Source of the DNA: Bacteroidetes bacterium 41-46
Lineage (GTDB): Bacteria; Bacteroidota; Bacteroidia; Bacteroidales; UBA932
Reading direction: 5' to 3'
Assembly (NCBI GenBank): GCA_001897515.1
Contig: MKTA01000030.1
Location: 62,001-126,000, forward strand
Length of the DNA: 64,000 bases
Part shown: positions 30,741 through 40,876 of the stretch, piece by piece
Layout of the letters: every line of letters begins with the position of its first letter
Numbering within the stretch: the stretch's first letter is position 1
The notes under the pieces: model-generated
What the model was told of the DNA's origin: nothing
Databases searched by the model: none
Seen by the model: only the letters and a program-made list of their open reading frames with translations
Made by a program: the position numbers and the translations under genes

Positions 30741-31507
30741 TCTCTTGTTTTTTTCAAATTTTTATGCTCATCTGCAAGAGATTTAATCTCATTGTTCAAC
30801 TCCTGCAATTCATCATCATTGTCAAATTTAACATTGTAACTTTTATTAAACTCTTTATAGCTTTTCAAACCTCTTGATATTAAAAGCAGCGGAGTAATAA
30901 AATAAAGGTTAATAAAGTAGTTAAAAAGCAATACTAAAAGAATTCCGGCTCCTACAGCAATTACTCCCGGCATAATACTTCTGTAAAATCCCTCCTGTAG
31001 ATTGTCCGTGTTTTCTGCTAAAGCTGCCTGAGTTAACAGACCAAGATCTCTTTTATATTTTCTTAAATCGTTGTATGCCGGGACAAGTTCATTTGCATAC
31101 CACTCTTCTCTCTCCGACTTTCTCAATGACATAACAGCAGATGCATTCCCAATTACTTCAAGATACTTGTTGTATGCAACTGTAAGCGAGTCTGCAACAG
31201 AGACCTCAGACTGAGATATAAATTTACTCTTTATACTGGCAATATAGTCTTCAAATCTTTTGTCGTAGATTACCTTATTGGAGTCCATTACAGAATCCAG
31301 AATAACACTGCTTAAAAGAGTGAAATTGTACTCATCAGTCAACTCCAGGAGCAATCTGGATGTATTGATACTGTTAATATTGTCAGTCATCAGTGCAGCC
31401 ACAGAATGTCGCATTCTGTTGAACTCAAAGATTGCAATAATACTGGAGAGAAACAGAATAGCCCCTATGACGACAAAGCCAAGAGATATCTTCTTCCGAA
31501 TACCCAT
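30737..31507 (-). CDS. Four-helix-bundle/HAMP-like membrane protein without output domain
   Basis: The 256-residue protein has two membrane segments (about residues 8-28 and 178-200), with a helical periplasmic region between them resembling the 4HB sensor of chemoreceptors. A short cytoplasmic tail looks HAMP- and coiled-coil-like (LQELNNEIKSLADEHKNLKK). No methyl-accepting, kinase or cyclase domain follows. It overlaps the trkH start by 4 nt (ATGA), which suggests a regulatory partner for the channel, an inference only. It heads the four-gene minus-strand operon ending with the DPP gene. Confidence 0.65.
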   Translation of the reverse strand: MGIRKKISLGFVVIGAILFLSSIIAIFEFNRMRHSVAALMTDNINSINTSRLLLELTDEYNFTLLSSVILDSVMDSNKVIYDKRFEDYIASIKSKFISQSEVSVADSLTVAYNKYLEVIGNASAVMSLRKSEREEWYANELVPAYNDLRKYKRDLGLLTQAALAENTDNLQEGFYRSIMPGVIAVGAGILLVLLFNYFINLYFITPLLLISRGLKSYKEFNKSYNVKFDNDDELQELNNEIKSLADEHKNLKKTRE

Positions 31508-31524
31508 AGTTTAAGTTTTGAACA

Positions 31525-31532
31525 CAAATATA
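31525..31532 (-). promoter_or_regulatory. Candidate -7 box for the sensor-trkH operon
   Basis: On the minus strand this reads TATATTTG, an exact TAnnTTTG match 17 nt upstream of the sensor ATG. No convincing -33 box is seen. Confidence 0.4.
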
Positions 31533-31533
31533 T

Positions 31534-31573
31534 GCAAAAAAATGAGGGTGACTATCTTTTAAGCCACCCTCAT
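31534..31573 (-). terminator. Intrinsic terminator of gapA
   Basis: On the minus strand a 9-bp perfect stem (ATGAGGGTG pairing with CACCCTCAT) with a 14-nt loop is followed directly by a run of seven T. It lies 22 nt after the gapA stop. This is a textbook rho-independent terminator. Confidence 0.85.
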
Positions 31574-31595
31574 AAATTATGTGCTTTCTGTCAGA

Positions 31596-32603
<1,008 letters not shown>

Positions 32604-32647
32604 TCAATAAATATTTAAGGTTTATAAACTTCTGTAGAATTACTGCG

Positions 32648-32677
32648 CAAAGTTACAAAAATTAGAACTTATGCAAA
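32648..32677 (-). promoter_or_regulatory. Promoter of gapA
   Basis: On the minus strand TTTG (32674-32677), 18 nt, then TAACTTTG (32648-32655) matches both boxes of the Bacteroidetes consensus. The predicted transcript start leaves a leader of roughly 40 nt before the gapA ATG. Confidence 0.7.
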
Positions 32678-32733
32678 ATCGTGCCAAATTTATTAACTTC
32701 GCAGATTATATAATGAAATTTTAGTCAAAATCT

Positions 32734-33522
32734 ATGAGTATAAGCAAAAGAAATCTTAACATACTGATTACCAATGATGACGGAGTTAAGTCAAAGGGGA
32801 TCTCCGCCCTCATAGAGATGATGAGAGAGTACGGTGAAATTACTGTCGTTGCGCCTTTTGAGGCGATGTCAGGAATGTCTGCGGCTTTGACAATAGGCAA
32901 GCCGTTGAGGTTAACAGAACTAAAAAGCGAAGAAGGACTTAAGGTTTACGCCTGTAGCGGCACACCTGCGGATTGTGTTAAAATGGCAATGAACCAATTA
33001 TTTACAGACAAGGCACCTGACCTACTTGTATCTGGTATAAACCATGGATCTAACGCCTCTATTGCCTCTCTCTACTCCGGGACACTCGGAGCAGCTGCAG
33101 AAGGGACAGTATACGGAATTCCATCTATAGGTTTTTCACACTATTCGCACCACAGAGATACTGACTTTACGGCTGCTGTCCATTATGGAAAAATCATAAT
33201 TGAACACTATCTGAAGAATCCCTCCAGACCAGAGGTTTTCTTAAATGTGAACTTTCCTGATACAGATAAAGACTCTATCAAAGGAATTAAATTCTGCCAC
33301 CAGGGTAAAGGGCAGTGGATTAAGGAGTTTGAAGAGAGAACAGACCCTTATGGATTTCATTACTACTGGATGACAGGAGAGTTTTTCAACCTTGAGCCAG
33401 AGAACAGAGAGTCAGATCATAACCTTGTGAAAGAGGGATATATCAGCATTGTCCCACACAAAATTGACACAACTGATTACGGAGAGATTGAGAGGCTTTC
33501 CGGACTATGGAGTTTTAATTAA
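32734..33522 (+). CDS. surE: 5'/3'-nucleotidase SurE
   Basis: This metal-dependent phosphatase acts on nucleoside monophosphates. The 262-residue protein shows the metal-binding ITNDDGVKSKGISAL start, VVAPFEAMSGMSAALT, SGINHGSNAS and YSGTLGAAAEGTVYGIPSIG. It is the first gene of a long plus-strand operon, 25 nt before the lpxB fusion gene. Confidence 0.94.
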   Translation: MSISKRNLNILITNDDGVKSKGISALIEMMREYGEITVVAPFEAMSGMSAALTIGKPLRLTELKSEEGLKVYACSGTPADCVKMAMNQLFTDKAPDLLVSGINHGSNASIASLYSGTLGAAAEGTVYGIPSIGFSHYSHHRDTDFTAAVHYGKIIIEHYLKNPSRPEVFLNVNFPDTDKDSIKGIKFCHQGKGQWIKEFEERTDPYGFHYYWMTGEFFNLEPENRESDHNLVKEGYISIVPHKIDTTDYGEIERLSGLWSFN

Positions 33523-33547
33523 TTAACAATTTAACAATAAACCTCTT

Positions 33548-35200
33548 ATGCGATATTACATCATAGCGGGAGAGGCATCAGGAGACCTTCACGGCTCAAA
33601 TCTGATGAGGAGTCTTCAAAAAGAGGATCCGTCATCTGAGTTCAGGTTCTGGGGCGGAGACCATATGAGCAGTGTGGCAGAGGGATTGGTAATGCATTAC
33701 AGGGATACGGCTGTAATGGGCATTGTTGAGGTTGTTTCTAAATTAAGAAAAATTGGTAAAAACCTTTCTCTTTGCAAAAGAGATATTTCTGACTGGAATC
33801 CTGATGTTGTAATTCTTATTGATTACCCCGGCTTCAATCTCAGAGTTGCTAAATTCGCTAAAGAGAGAGGCTTCAGAACATTTTACTATATTCCGCCAAA
33901 GGTGTGGGCAAGAGGAGAATCCAGAGTTGAAAAACTAAAAAAGTACATTGACAGAGTATATGTAATATTCCCATTTGAACATGAGTATTTTGCAAATCAC
34001 AATCTTAATACCATCTATTACGGGAACCCTCTGCTTGACAGCATTCTGTCAGATAAAGCCATGCATGAATCAAGGAGCGAGTTCCTTAAAAGAAATAACC
34101 TTGATGAGCGACCTTCATTAGCCCTGCTTGCAGGTAGTCGCAAACATGAAATCAAATATTTGCTGCCGAAAATGAGGGTACTGGAGAATGAGTATAAAGA
34201 TTACCAGCTTCTGTTGGCTGGAGCCCCTTCTGTTGATGCCGACTATTACCGTAAATTTCTCTCCGGAAGCAGGATAAAGCTAATTTTTAGTGAAACTTAT
34301 TCAATTCTCCGCCACTCACAGGCTGCAGTATTGTCTTCCGGAACGGCAAGTCTTGAAGCGGCAATAATTGGGACACCACAAATAGTTTGTTATGGATTGA
34401 ATCCATTGACTGCATACATTGCAAAGTTTATTATTAAGGTAAAATATGCGAGTCTTGTGAATTTAATTTTGGGCAGAGAACTTGTAAAGGAACTTCTTCA
34501 ATGGAATTGCACTCCAGAAAACATAATTCTTGAGACCGGTAAAATACTCCATGGCAAAGAGAGAGGAAAAATTCTCGCGGGATATAGGAAATTGATAAAA
34601 ATTCTTGGAGGAGAGGGTGCATCAGAAAAAGTTGCAAAATCAATGATTAAAGAGATAAGAGCATTAAAAGATGGCACAATTTATACAGCCTTGCATGATA
34701 CACCTCTCGGAAGATTAAAACTTGTGTGCAATGACACCTACCTGCTCTCTGTTGAGTATATGACAGGAGAAATTGAAAATGAGCCTTCTGTTGACAAACA
34801 CCCTATTTTAACGGAAACAATCAAGCAACTTGACGAATACTTTAGTGAAACAAGACATGAGTTTTCCCTTCCAATAAAACTTAATGGCACAGATTTTCAG
34901 AATAGGGTATGGGAGGAGCTGCAGAGAATACCTTACGGTCAGATTAAAACTTACGGTGAGGTAGCTGCATCTGTTGAAAGCAAGGAGGCGAGCCGGGCAG
35001 TAGGATTAGCATGTAAAATGAATCCTCTATTAATAATTGTGCCATGTCACAGAGTTCTAGGTGCTAATAACAAGTTAACTGGATTTGCTATTGGAATAGA
35101 TAAGAAGAGCTTTCTTTTAGATTTGGAAAGGGCCTATTTAAACACAGAAAACAGCCTCTTCAGAGAGGAGATTAAAAAAAATGAGAATTACAGCTTATAA
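33548..35200 (+). CDS. lpxB: Lipid-A-disaccharide synthase fused to O6-methylguanine-DNA methyltransferase
   Basis: The 550-residue frame joins two unrelated enzymes. Residues 1 to about 372 are LpxB, which condenses UDP-2,3-diacylglucosamine with lipid X: IIAGEASGDLHGSNLM, GIVEVVSKL, IDYPGFNLRVAK, LLAGSRKHEI and SSGTASLEAAIIGTPQIVCY. From about residue 377 an Ogt/MGMT domain follows: LHDTPLGRLKLV, a helical RIPYGQIKTYGEVA segment, and the acceptor Cys500 in IVPCHRVLG. The linker is only a few residues. An out-of-frame ATG at 34671 and a TGA at 34696 are placed as if a single-base deletion had merged two overlapping genes. The end overlaps dapF by 20 bp. Confidence 0.88.
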   Translation: MRYYIIAGEASGDLHGSNLMRSLQKEDPSSEFRFWGGDHMSSVAEGLVMHYRDTAVMGIVEVVSKLRKIGKNLSLCKRDISDWNPDVVILIDYPGFNLRVAKFAKERGFRTFYYIPPKVWARGESRVEKLKKYIDRVYVIFPFEHEYFANHNLNTIYYGNPLLDSILSDKAMHESRSEFLKRNNLDERPSLALLAGSRKHEIKYLLPKMRVLENEYKDYQLLLAGAPSVDADYYRKFLSGSRIKLIFSETYSILRHSQAAVLSSGTASLEAAIIGTPQIVCYGLNPLTAYIAKFIIKVKYASLVNLILGRELVKELLQWNCTPENIILETGKILHGKERGKILAGYRKLIKILGGEGASEKVAKSMIKEIRALKDGTIYTALHDTPLGRLKLVCNDTYLLSVEYMTGEIENEPSVDKHPILTETIKQLDEYFSETRHEFSLPIKLNGTDFQNRVWEELQRIPYGQIKTYGEVAASVESKEASRAVGLACKMNPLLIIVPCHRVLGANNKLTGFAIGIDKKSFLLDLERAYLNTENSLFREEIKKNENYSL

Positions 35201-36044
35201 ATATCAGGCAACAGGAAACGATTTCATAATCCTGGACAACAGAGAGGGCTCGGTAGAACTCTCAGAAAATCAGATAAAACACCTGTGCGACAGGCGTTTT
35301 GGAATTGGAGCAGACGGGCTTATGCTTTTAAATAAAAGCAAAAAATTTGCCTTTTCAATGGTTTATTACAATGCCGACGGTAAAGAGGGTACTATGTGCG
35401 GTAACGGAGGAAGATCATTAGTAGCTTTCGCAGCTCATAAGGGTATTAAAAAATTCATTTTTGATGCAGTTGACGGAGTGCATGAGGCTGAAGTTCTTAA
35501 TTACACACCATCGGTATGCATGGTAAGGCTGGGCATCTCTGATGTAACTGAAGTAAAAGACTATTCACCCAAAAGTTATGTTCTGGACACAGGCTCTCCC
35601 CATCTGGTAATTTTTGTTGAAAATGTAAAAGACTACAATGTTATTGAACAAGGCAAGCTTTGGAGGCACCATCCGCACTTTCCAGGTGGTACAAATGTCA
35701 ACTTTGTTCAGGGCAGCTGGGGTAGATTCAATATCCCAAAATTTGAAGAGGATAAAGAGCAAAGAATATCTGTAAGGACTTATGAAAGAGGGGTTGAAGA
35801 TGAAACCTACTCTTGCGGAACAGGTGTGACAGCCTCAGCCATTGCTCATCACAAACTACTGACTCGAAACAAATTTTCATACAGCAAGATAGATATAAGT
35901 GTGCCTCAGAAAGTAAAGAATATTATTGATACTAAAGGGGGCGAGCTAATTGTTGAATTCACCTATACAGGTGATGACAACTATACCGACATCAAGTTGA
36001 CAGGACCGGCAACATATGTATTCAGTTGTGTAATAGATTGCTAA
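35181..36044 (+). CDS. dapF: Diaminopimelate epimerase
   Basis: The enzyme converts LL- to meso-diaminopimelate for lysine and peptidoglycan. The 287-residue protein has the two catalytic cysteines, Cys73 in TMCGNGGRSLVAFA and Cys212 in ETYSCGTGVTASA, and the N-terminal KYQATGNDFIILDN. The start lies within the last codons of the lpxB fusion gene and the stop is 1 nt before coaD. Confidence 0.95.
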   Translation: MRITAYKYQATGNDFIILDNREGSVELSENQIKHLCDRRFGIGADGLMLLNKSKKFAFSMVYYNADGKEGTMCGNGGRSLVAFAAHKGIKKFIFDAVDGVHEAEVLNYTPSVCMVRLGISDVTEVKDYSPKSYVLDTGSPHLVIFVENVKDYNVIEQGKLWRHHPHFPGGTNVNFVQGSWGRFNIPKFEEDKEQRISVRTYERGVEDETYSCGTGVTASAIAHHKLLTRNKFSYSKIDISVPQKVKNIIDTKGGELIVEFTYTGDDNYTDIKLTGPATYVFSCVIDC

Positions 36045-36045
36045 T

Positions 36046-36525
36046 ATGATAAGAAAAGCTGTATTTCCCGGATCATTTGACCCGTTTACCAAAGGGCATC
36101 TTGATGTTCTTCAGTCCTCGTTAAGGGTATTTGATATAGTTGTTGTTGCAATTGGCTATAACAAGGACAAGAACGGACTTTTTAGTATAGAGGACAGAGT
36201 TGAGATTATTAAAGAGTCTGTAAAAGGGCTTGAGGGTGTAGAGGTGCAATCATATACAGGCCTGACTGTTGATTTTTGTAACTCTTGCAATGCCGGTTTT
36301 ATAATCAGAGGGATAAGATCAACAACCGATTTTGATTTTGAGCAGGTTATAGCTCAGGCTAACTATAAAATGTCTCCTAATATTCAGACTGTATTTATAC
36401 CATCAAGTGCAGAGTGCTCATTTATAACATCAACTGTTGTAAGAGATGTGCTTCTAAATGGAGGCGATGCCACAATGTTTCTTGCTCCGGGAGTTAATCT
36501 CTCTCAAAGGTTGAGTTCAAAATAA
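36046..36525 (+). CDS. coaD: Phosphopantetheine adenylyltransferase
   Basis: The enzyme transfers AMP to 4'-phosphopantetheine in coenzyme A synthesis. The 159-residue protein has the nucleotidyltransferase motif FPGSFDPFTKGHLDVLQ, then RGIRSTTDFDFEQVIAQANY and the ISSTxVR-like ITSTVVRDVL. It is one gene in the surE-to-ubiD operon. Confidence 0.95.
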   Translation: MIRKAVFPGSFDPFTKGHLDVLQSSLRVFDIVVVAIGYNKDKNGLFSIEDRVEIIKESVKGLEGVEVQSYTGLTVDFCNSCNAGFIIRGIRSTTDFDFEQVIAQANYKMSPNIQTVFIPSSAECSFITSTVVRDVLLNGGDATMFLAPGVNLSQRLSSK

Positions 36526-36529
36526 AACA

Positions 36530-38056
36530 ATGAACAAGAAAACCATTTTGCTGTTTTATGTTGCATCTCTGATGTTTACATCTGCTTTTGCCCAAATAAA
36601 AGAGAGCTCAGACTCTCTGGCATCCAGCCTGGACAGACACATCTCAGCCTATATTTCAACAATTCCACTTAACAAAGATTCTTTAATCAACGCCTCCGAA
36701 AAACTAATTGATGCCGGCAACAAAAACAATCTCTCCTCCTACATTGCCGGAAGGCTTTTTACAATCTTCAGAGATACCAGAATAATGGGTTTAGAGGGAG
36801 TTGCTATCCATATTGCAGAAAAATATTTCCTGAACGGAGCTCTAATTCCTCCTGAGGGTCTCTCTTTATTGGATATCCAGGTATATACCGAGTTTAACAA
36901 GAATTCCCTTATTGGAATGCAGGCACCGGATTTAGAGATGCCTGATATTAAGGGCAACTGGGTATCACTGAGAAGTAATCTTGGTAGCCAATATACAGTT
37001 TTACTCTTTTTTGATGACAAATGTCCTGTTTGCAAGGTTGAGATGCCACAAATATACAAGCTATCTGACTCATTAAAAACTGAAGGTTTGAATGTTTTCG
37101 CAGTATATACCAGCCCAGATGAATCATCAATGATGAAATACATAAACGACAACTTTAAAGAGTTGCCTGATAATTGGATATTTGCATCTGACCCCTCCTA
37201 CTCTACAGATTTTCAAAGACTATACAATGTAATAAAGACACCTCGCATTCTTCTGATTGACAAAAGAGGTAAAATTGCGGGAAGAGATTTGAACTCCAAG
37301 GCTTTAAAAGAGCTTATTACAAAGCTAAATGAACAAGAAAAAGAGCTGGATAATCAGATAAAAAGCTTTGCAACTGCCTATCTGGAGGCCGCAGATTATA
37401 AAGACTCCTCCTCTGTTTATGAATCTTTTAGATCTCTTTTTGAAAGAGTTGTAAATCATGAAGATAAAGAGGTTTACAGAACACTTTTCTCATTTATATT
37501 TGAGGAGTTGCTCTACTCTGAAGAGTACAAAAGAAGGGAGGCTTCTGCAATTATTGCGGAGAACTTCATCATCCCTTACTCGCATTACTGGGAGAGTTTA
37601 AGTTATCCATCAGAATGGGTTCCATCTATGGTTAAGAGAGTAAAGGCCAACAAGATTGGAGAACAATTTCCAGTTTTGAACCTTTACAATTCAAAAGGAA
37701 GAGTTGTCACTTTAGGTGAAACTTCTGCAAGATACACGCTTATTTACTTTACAGATCCCGGATGTTCCGCATGCAAACTATATACAGAGGTACTCAAGTC
37801 TAATTATAAATTTTTAAAAAGAGCAGGGGTAAAAATAACTGCAGTTATCCCCGTTGGCAGGCGATCTGAATTAAAAGCTTATAAGAGGGATAACAATTTA
37901 AAGTGGGAAGTGCTCTCACCGGGTGACGACGGACTGGCTTCAATCTTTAAAACATATGAAGCAGAGAGAGTACCAAGTGCAGTTCTGCTGGACGAAGGAG
38001 GGCGAATAATAGCCAAAACACTTGATTTTGCAACCATAAAAGATATAATCAAATGA
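36530..38056 (+). CDS. Secreted TlpA-like protein with two thioredoxin-like domains
   Basis: The 508-residue protein has a signal peptide (MNKKTILLFYVASLMFTSAF). The first TlpA/AhpC-like domain contains FFDDKCPVCKVEMPQ (CxxC, Cys165 and Cys168). A central helical DUF5106-like stretch follows, then a second thioredoxin-like domain with TDPGCSACKLY (Cys412 and Cys415). It probably does thiol-disulfide exchange in the periplasm; partners are unknown. The stop overlaps the next ATG by 4 nt. Confidence 0.75.
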   Translation: MNKKTILLFYVASLMFTSAFAQIKESSDSLASSLDRHISAYISTIPLNKDSLINASEKLIDAGNKNNLSSYIAGRLFTIFRDTRIMGLEGVAIHIAEKYFLNGALIPPEGLSLLDIQVYTEFNKNSLIGMQAPDLEMPDIKGNWVSLRSNLGSQYTVLLFFDDKCPVCKVEMPQIYKLSDSLKTEGLNVFAVYTSPDESSMMKYINDNFKELPDNWIFASDPSYSTDFQRLYNVIKTPRILLIDKRGKIAGRDLNSKALKELITKLNEQEKELDNQIKSFATAYLEAADYKDSSSVYESFRSLFERVVNHEDKEVYRTLFSFIFEELLYSEEYKRREASAIIAENFIIPYSHYWESLSYPSEWVPSMVKRVKANKIGEQFPVLNLYNSKGRVVTLGETSARYTLIYFTDPGCSACKLYTEVLKSNYKFLKRAGVKITAVIPVGRRSELKAYKRDNNLKWEVLSPGDDGLASIFKTYEAERVPSAVLLDEGGRIIAKTLDFATIKDIIK

Positions 38057-40872
38057 TTACCGGAAAATACAAAGAGTTTTACAATGCTCTTTCAAAGGAA
38101 ATACCCAAAGAGAGGCTGCTACATGACTCCCTAAGCACACTTGCATTTGGAACAGATGCCTCTTTTTATAGGTTAATCCCAAAACTTGTTGTAAAAGTAT
38201 ACAATGAAAAGGAGGTTACCACTACAATAAGGTTAGCATCTGAGATGAATATTCCTCTTACATTCAGGGCAGCTGGTACCTCCCTCTCCGGCCAGGCTAT
38301 TACTAACTCTGTACTTGTTGTTGCTACGCATGGATGGATGAATTGGTCTGTAATGGATAACGGAGCAAAAATAAAGCTTCAGAGCGGTATTAGGGGACAA
38401 CAGGCTAACAATCGCCTTATTAAATTTGGAAGAAAAATTGGTCCGGACCCTGCGTCAATAGATGCAGCCATGATAGGAGGAATAGCCGCCAATAATGCAT
38501 CAGGAATGTGTTGCGGAACAGCTGAAAATTCATATAAAACAGTTGCTGACATTAGAATTGTACTTCATGACGGCACTATCCTTGATACTTCAGATAAAGA
38601 GAGTTGCAGTCTATTCAGAGAAACCCATGCTTCACTTGTTGAAGGTATTGAGAGACTTGCAACTGAGACAAAAGAAAATAAAGAGCTATTTAACAGAATT
38701 GTTAAGAAGTTCAAAATTAAAAATACAACAGGTTATAGTCTGAATGCATTGGCAGATTATTCAGATGCCATTGATATTATAAAGCATTTAATGATTGGAT
38801 CTGAAGGCACTCTGGGATTCATATCTGATATAACATTCAATACTGTTGCAGATCATAAATATAAAGCACTTGCACTTATTATTTACCCCGATATTGAGAG
38901 TGCATGCAAAGCTGTCCAGATAATTAAGCATCAACCCGTAAATGCTGCAGAAATAATGGACAGAGCTGCCGTACGCTCTGTTCAGTCAACAAAAGGGGTT
39001 CCGGATTTTATCAAAACAATCTCTTCTAAAGCTGCAGCTCTTTTAGTTGAGACCAGGGCTGAGGATGAAGAGACTCTTGCAAGAAATGTCTCCTCAATCA
39101 CTAATAGTATTGAATCAATTAAGACCGAACTGCCCATCAGTTTTACAACCGACCCTAAACTGCAGGCATCTTTATGGAAGATACGAAAAGAGACTCTCCC
39201 TACTGTTGCTGCAATGAGAGAGAGCGGTACTACTCCAATTATTGAAGATATATGTTTTCCAATTGACAGACTGGCTGAAGGAACAATCAAGTTACAGGGG
39301 CTTTTTGAAAAATATGGCTATAATGAGGCGGTTATTTTCGGCCATTCACTTGAGGGGAATCTTCACTTTATGTTCAATCCGGACTTTTCTAAAGAGTCAG
39401 ACATAGAGAAGTATGGAGCATTTATGGACGATGTAGCAAAAATGGTAGTTGATGATTTTGACGGTTCACTTAAGGCTGAGCATGGTACAGGAAGGAATAT
39501 GGCCCCCTATGTTGAGATGGAGTGGGGAGCAGAAGCATACTCTTTAATGAAGAGAATAAAGTCCATGTTTGATCCAAAAGGGATATTGAACCCTGGAGTA
39601 ATTCTTAATGAAGACAACAAAATCCATTTGAAAAATTTCAAGCCTCTTCCTGAATCAAAAGAGGTTGTGGATAAATGTATGGAGTGTGGATTCTGCGAAG
39701 GTGGTTGTGTTTCAGAAGGTTTCACATTATCACCTAGGCAGCGTATTGCAGTTTACAGGGAGATTTGCAGATTGGAAAAGAGTGGCGAGGAGCCACACAT
39801 CGCTGCAGAGCTTTCTAAACTTTACAGCTATGCCGGGCTTGATACCTGCGCAACTGACGGACTGTGCGCATTAAAATGTCCTGTTAAAATAGATACGGGA
39901 AAACTTGTTAAGGAGCTTAGGCACGAGGGTAATTCAGCAAGAGCAGAGAGAGTAGCAAAATTTATAGCATCCGGTATGGGTGGGGTTACTAAAGGGATGA
40001 GGATTGGACTGAACTCTCTATACTATCTGAGACTTATAACAGGTAAAAGACTTTTTGGAGCCGTTGCCACCTCTATTCACAAAGTCAGCGGCGGATTTGT
40101 TCCACTCTGGAATGAGTATTTCCCAAAAGGTGCAACAAAAATTAGACCTGCTACATCTGATCACCATATATCTGAGGACAGGGTTGTTTACTTTCCCTCA
40201 TGCATAACCCGAAGCATGGGGCTTTCAAGAGATTACTCAGATGCTAAGGAGCTTACCCAAATTACAGAGATTTTAATTAAACGAGCAGGCTATGATATTG
40301 TATATCCAGAAGGATTAAACTCTCTTTGTTGCGGTATGGCCTTCTCTTCAAAGGGATTTATTGAGGCAGGCAAGCTAGCATCAGACAAACTGGAAGCGGC
40401 ACTCAGTTTAGCATCAGAAAATGGAAAATATCCAATTTTATGTGATATGAGTCCTTGTCTCTATACTATGAAGACCAATTTTGGTGAAAGGTTAAAACTT
40501 TATGAGCCTGCCGAATTTGCATCAGAGTTTCTCATTGATAGACTTAAAATAAATAAGCTGGACAAGAGCATCTCGTTATTTGCAGTCTGCAGTGCAAAAA
40601 AGATGGAGGTGGATGCGCATTTAAAGAGGATTGCAGAACTGTGCGCAAAGAGGGTTGTCTTAATTGACAGCAATTGTTGCGGATTTGCAGGAGACAGGGG
40701 GTTTCTTCTGCCTGCACTAAACAAGCATGGATTAAGAAATATAAAAGAGCAGAGCAAAGGTTGTTCAGAAGGTTATGCTACCTCCAGAACATGTGAAATT
40801 GGTCTGTCAAAGCATAGTGGTATTACATTTAAATCAATTCTCTACCTTTTGGAAGAGGCAACAAGAGTATAA
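38053..40872 (+). CDS. FAD-linked oxidoreductase with Fe-S module (D-lactate dehydrogenase type)
   Basis: The 939-residue protein fuses an FAD-binding GlcD-like domain (TFRAAGTSLSGQAITNSV, PDPASIDAAMIGGIAANNAS, FAD-oxidase C-domain with LKAEHGTGRNMAP) to an Fe-S part. The latter has CMECGFCEGGCVS, then TCATDGLCALKCPVKID, and two CCG-like motifs (SLCCGMAFSS and NCCGFAGDRG). This layout is that of quinone-linked D-lactate or 2-hydroxyacid dehydrogenases. It would feed electrons to menaquinone. The start is coupled to the upstream gene by ATGA. Confidence 0.85.
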   Translation: MITGKYKEFYNALSKEIPKERLLHDSLSTLAFGTDASFYRLIPKLVVKVYNEKEVTTTIRLASEMNIPLTFRAAGTSLSGQAITNSVLVVATHGWMNWSVMDNGAKIKLQSGIRGQQANNRLIKFGRKIGPDPASIDAAMIGGIAANNASGMCCGTAENSYKTVADIRIVLHDGTILDTSDKESCSLFRETHASLVEGIERLATETKENKELFNRIVKKFKIKNTTGYSLNALADYSDAIDIIKHLMIGSEGTLGFISDITFNTVADHKYKALALIIYPDIESACKAVQIIKHQPVNAAEIMDRAAVRSVQSTKGVPDFIKTISSKAAALLVETRAEDEETLARNVSSITNSIESIKTELPISFTTDPKLQASLWKIRKETLPTVAAMRESGTTPIIEDICFPIDRLAEGTIKLQGLFEKYGYNEAVIFGHSLEGNLHFMFNPDFSKESDIEKYGAFMDDVAKMVVDDFDGSLKAEHGTGRNMAPYVEMEWGAEAYSLMKRIKSMFDPKGILNPGVILNEDNKIHLKNFKPLPESKEVVDKCMECGFCEGGCVSEGFTLSPRQRIAVYREICRLEKSGEEPHIAAELSKLYSYAGLDTCATDGLCALKCPVKIDTGKLVKELRHEGNSARAERVAKFIASGMGGVTKGMRIGLNSLYYLRLITGKRLFGAVATSIHKVSGGFVPLWNEYFPKGATKIRPATSDHHISEDRVVYFPSCITRSMGLSRDYSDAKELTQITEILIKRAGYDIVYPEGLNSLCCGMAFSSKGFIEAGKLASDKLEAALSLASENGKYPILCDMSPCLYTMKTNFGERLKLYEPAEFASEFLIDRLKINKLDKSISLFAVCSAKKMEVDAHLKRIAELCAKRVVLIDSNCCGFAGDRGFLLPALNKHGLRNIKEQSKGCSEGYATSRTCEIGLSKHSGITFKSILYLLEEATRV

Positions 40873-40876
40873 TATA

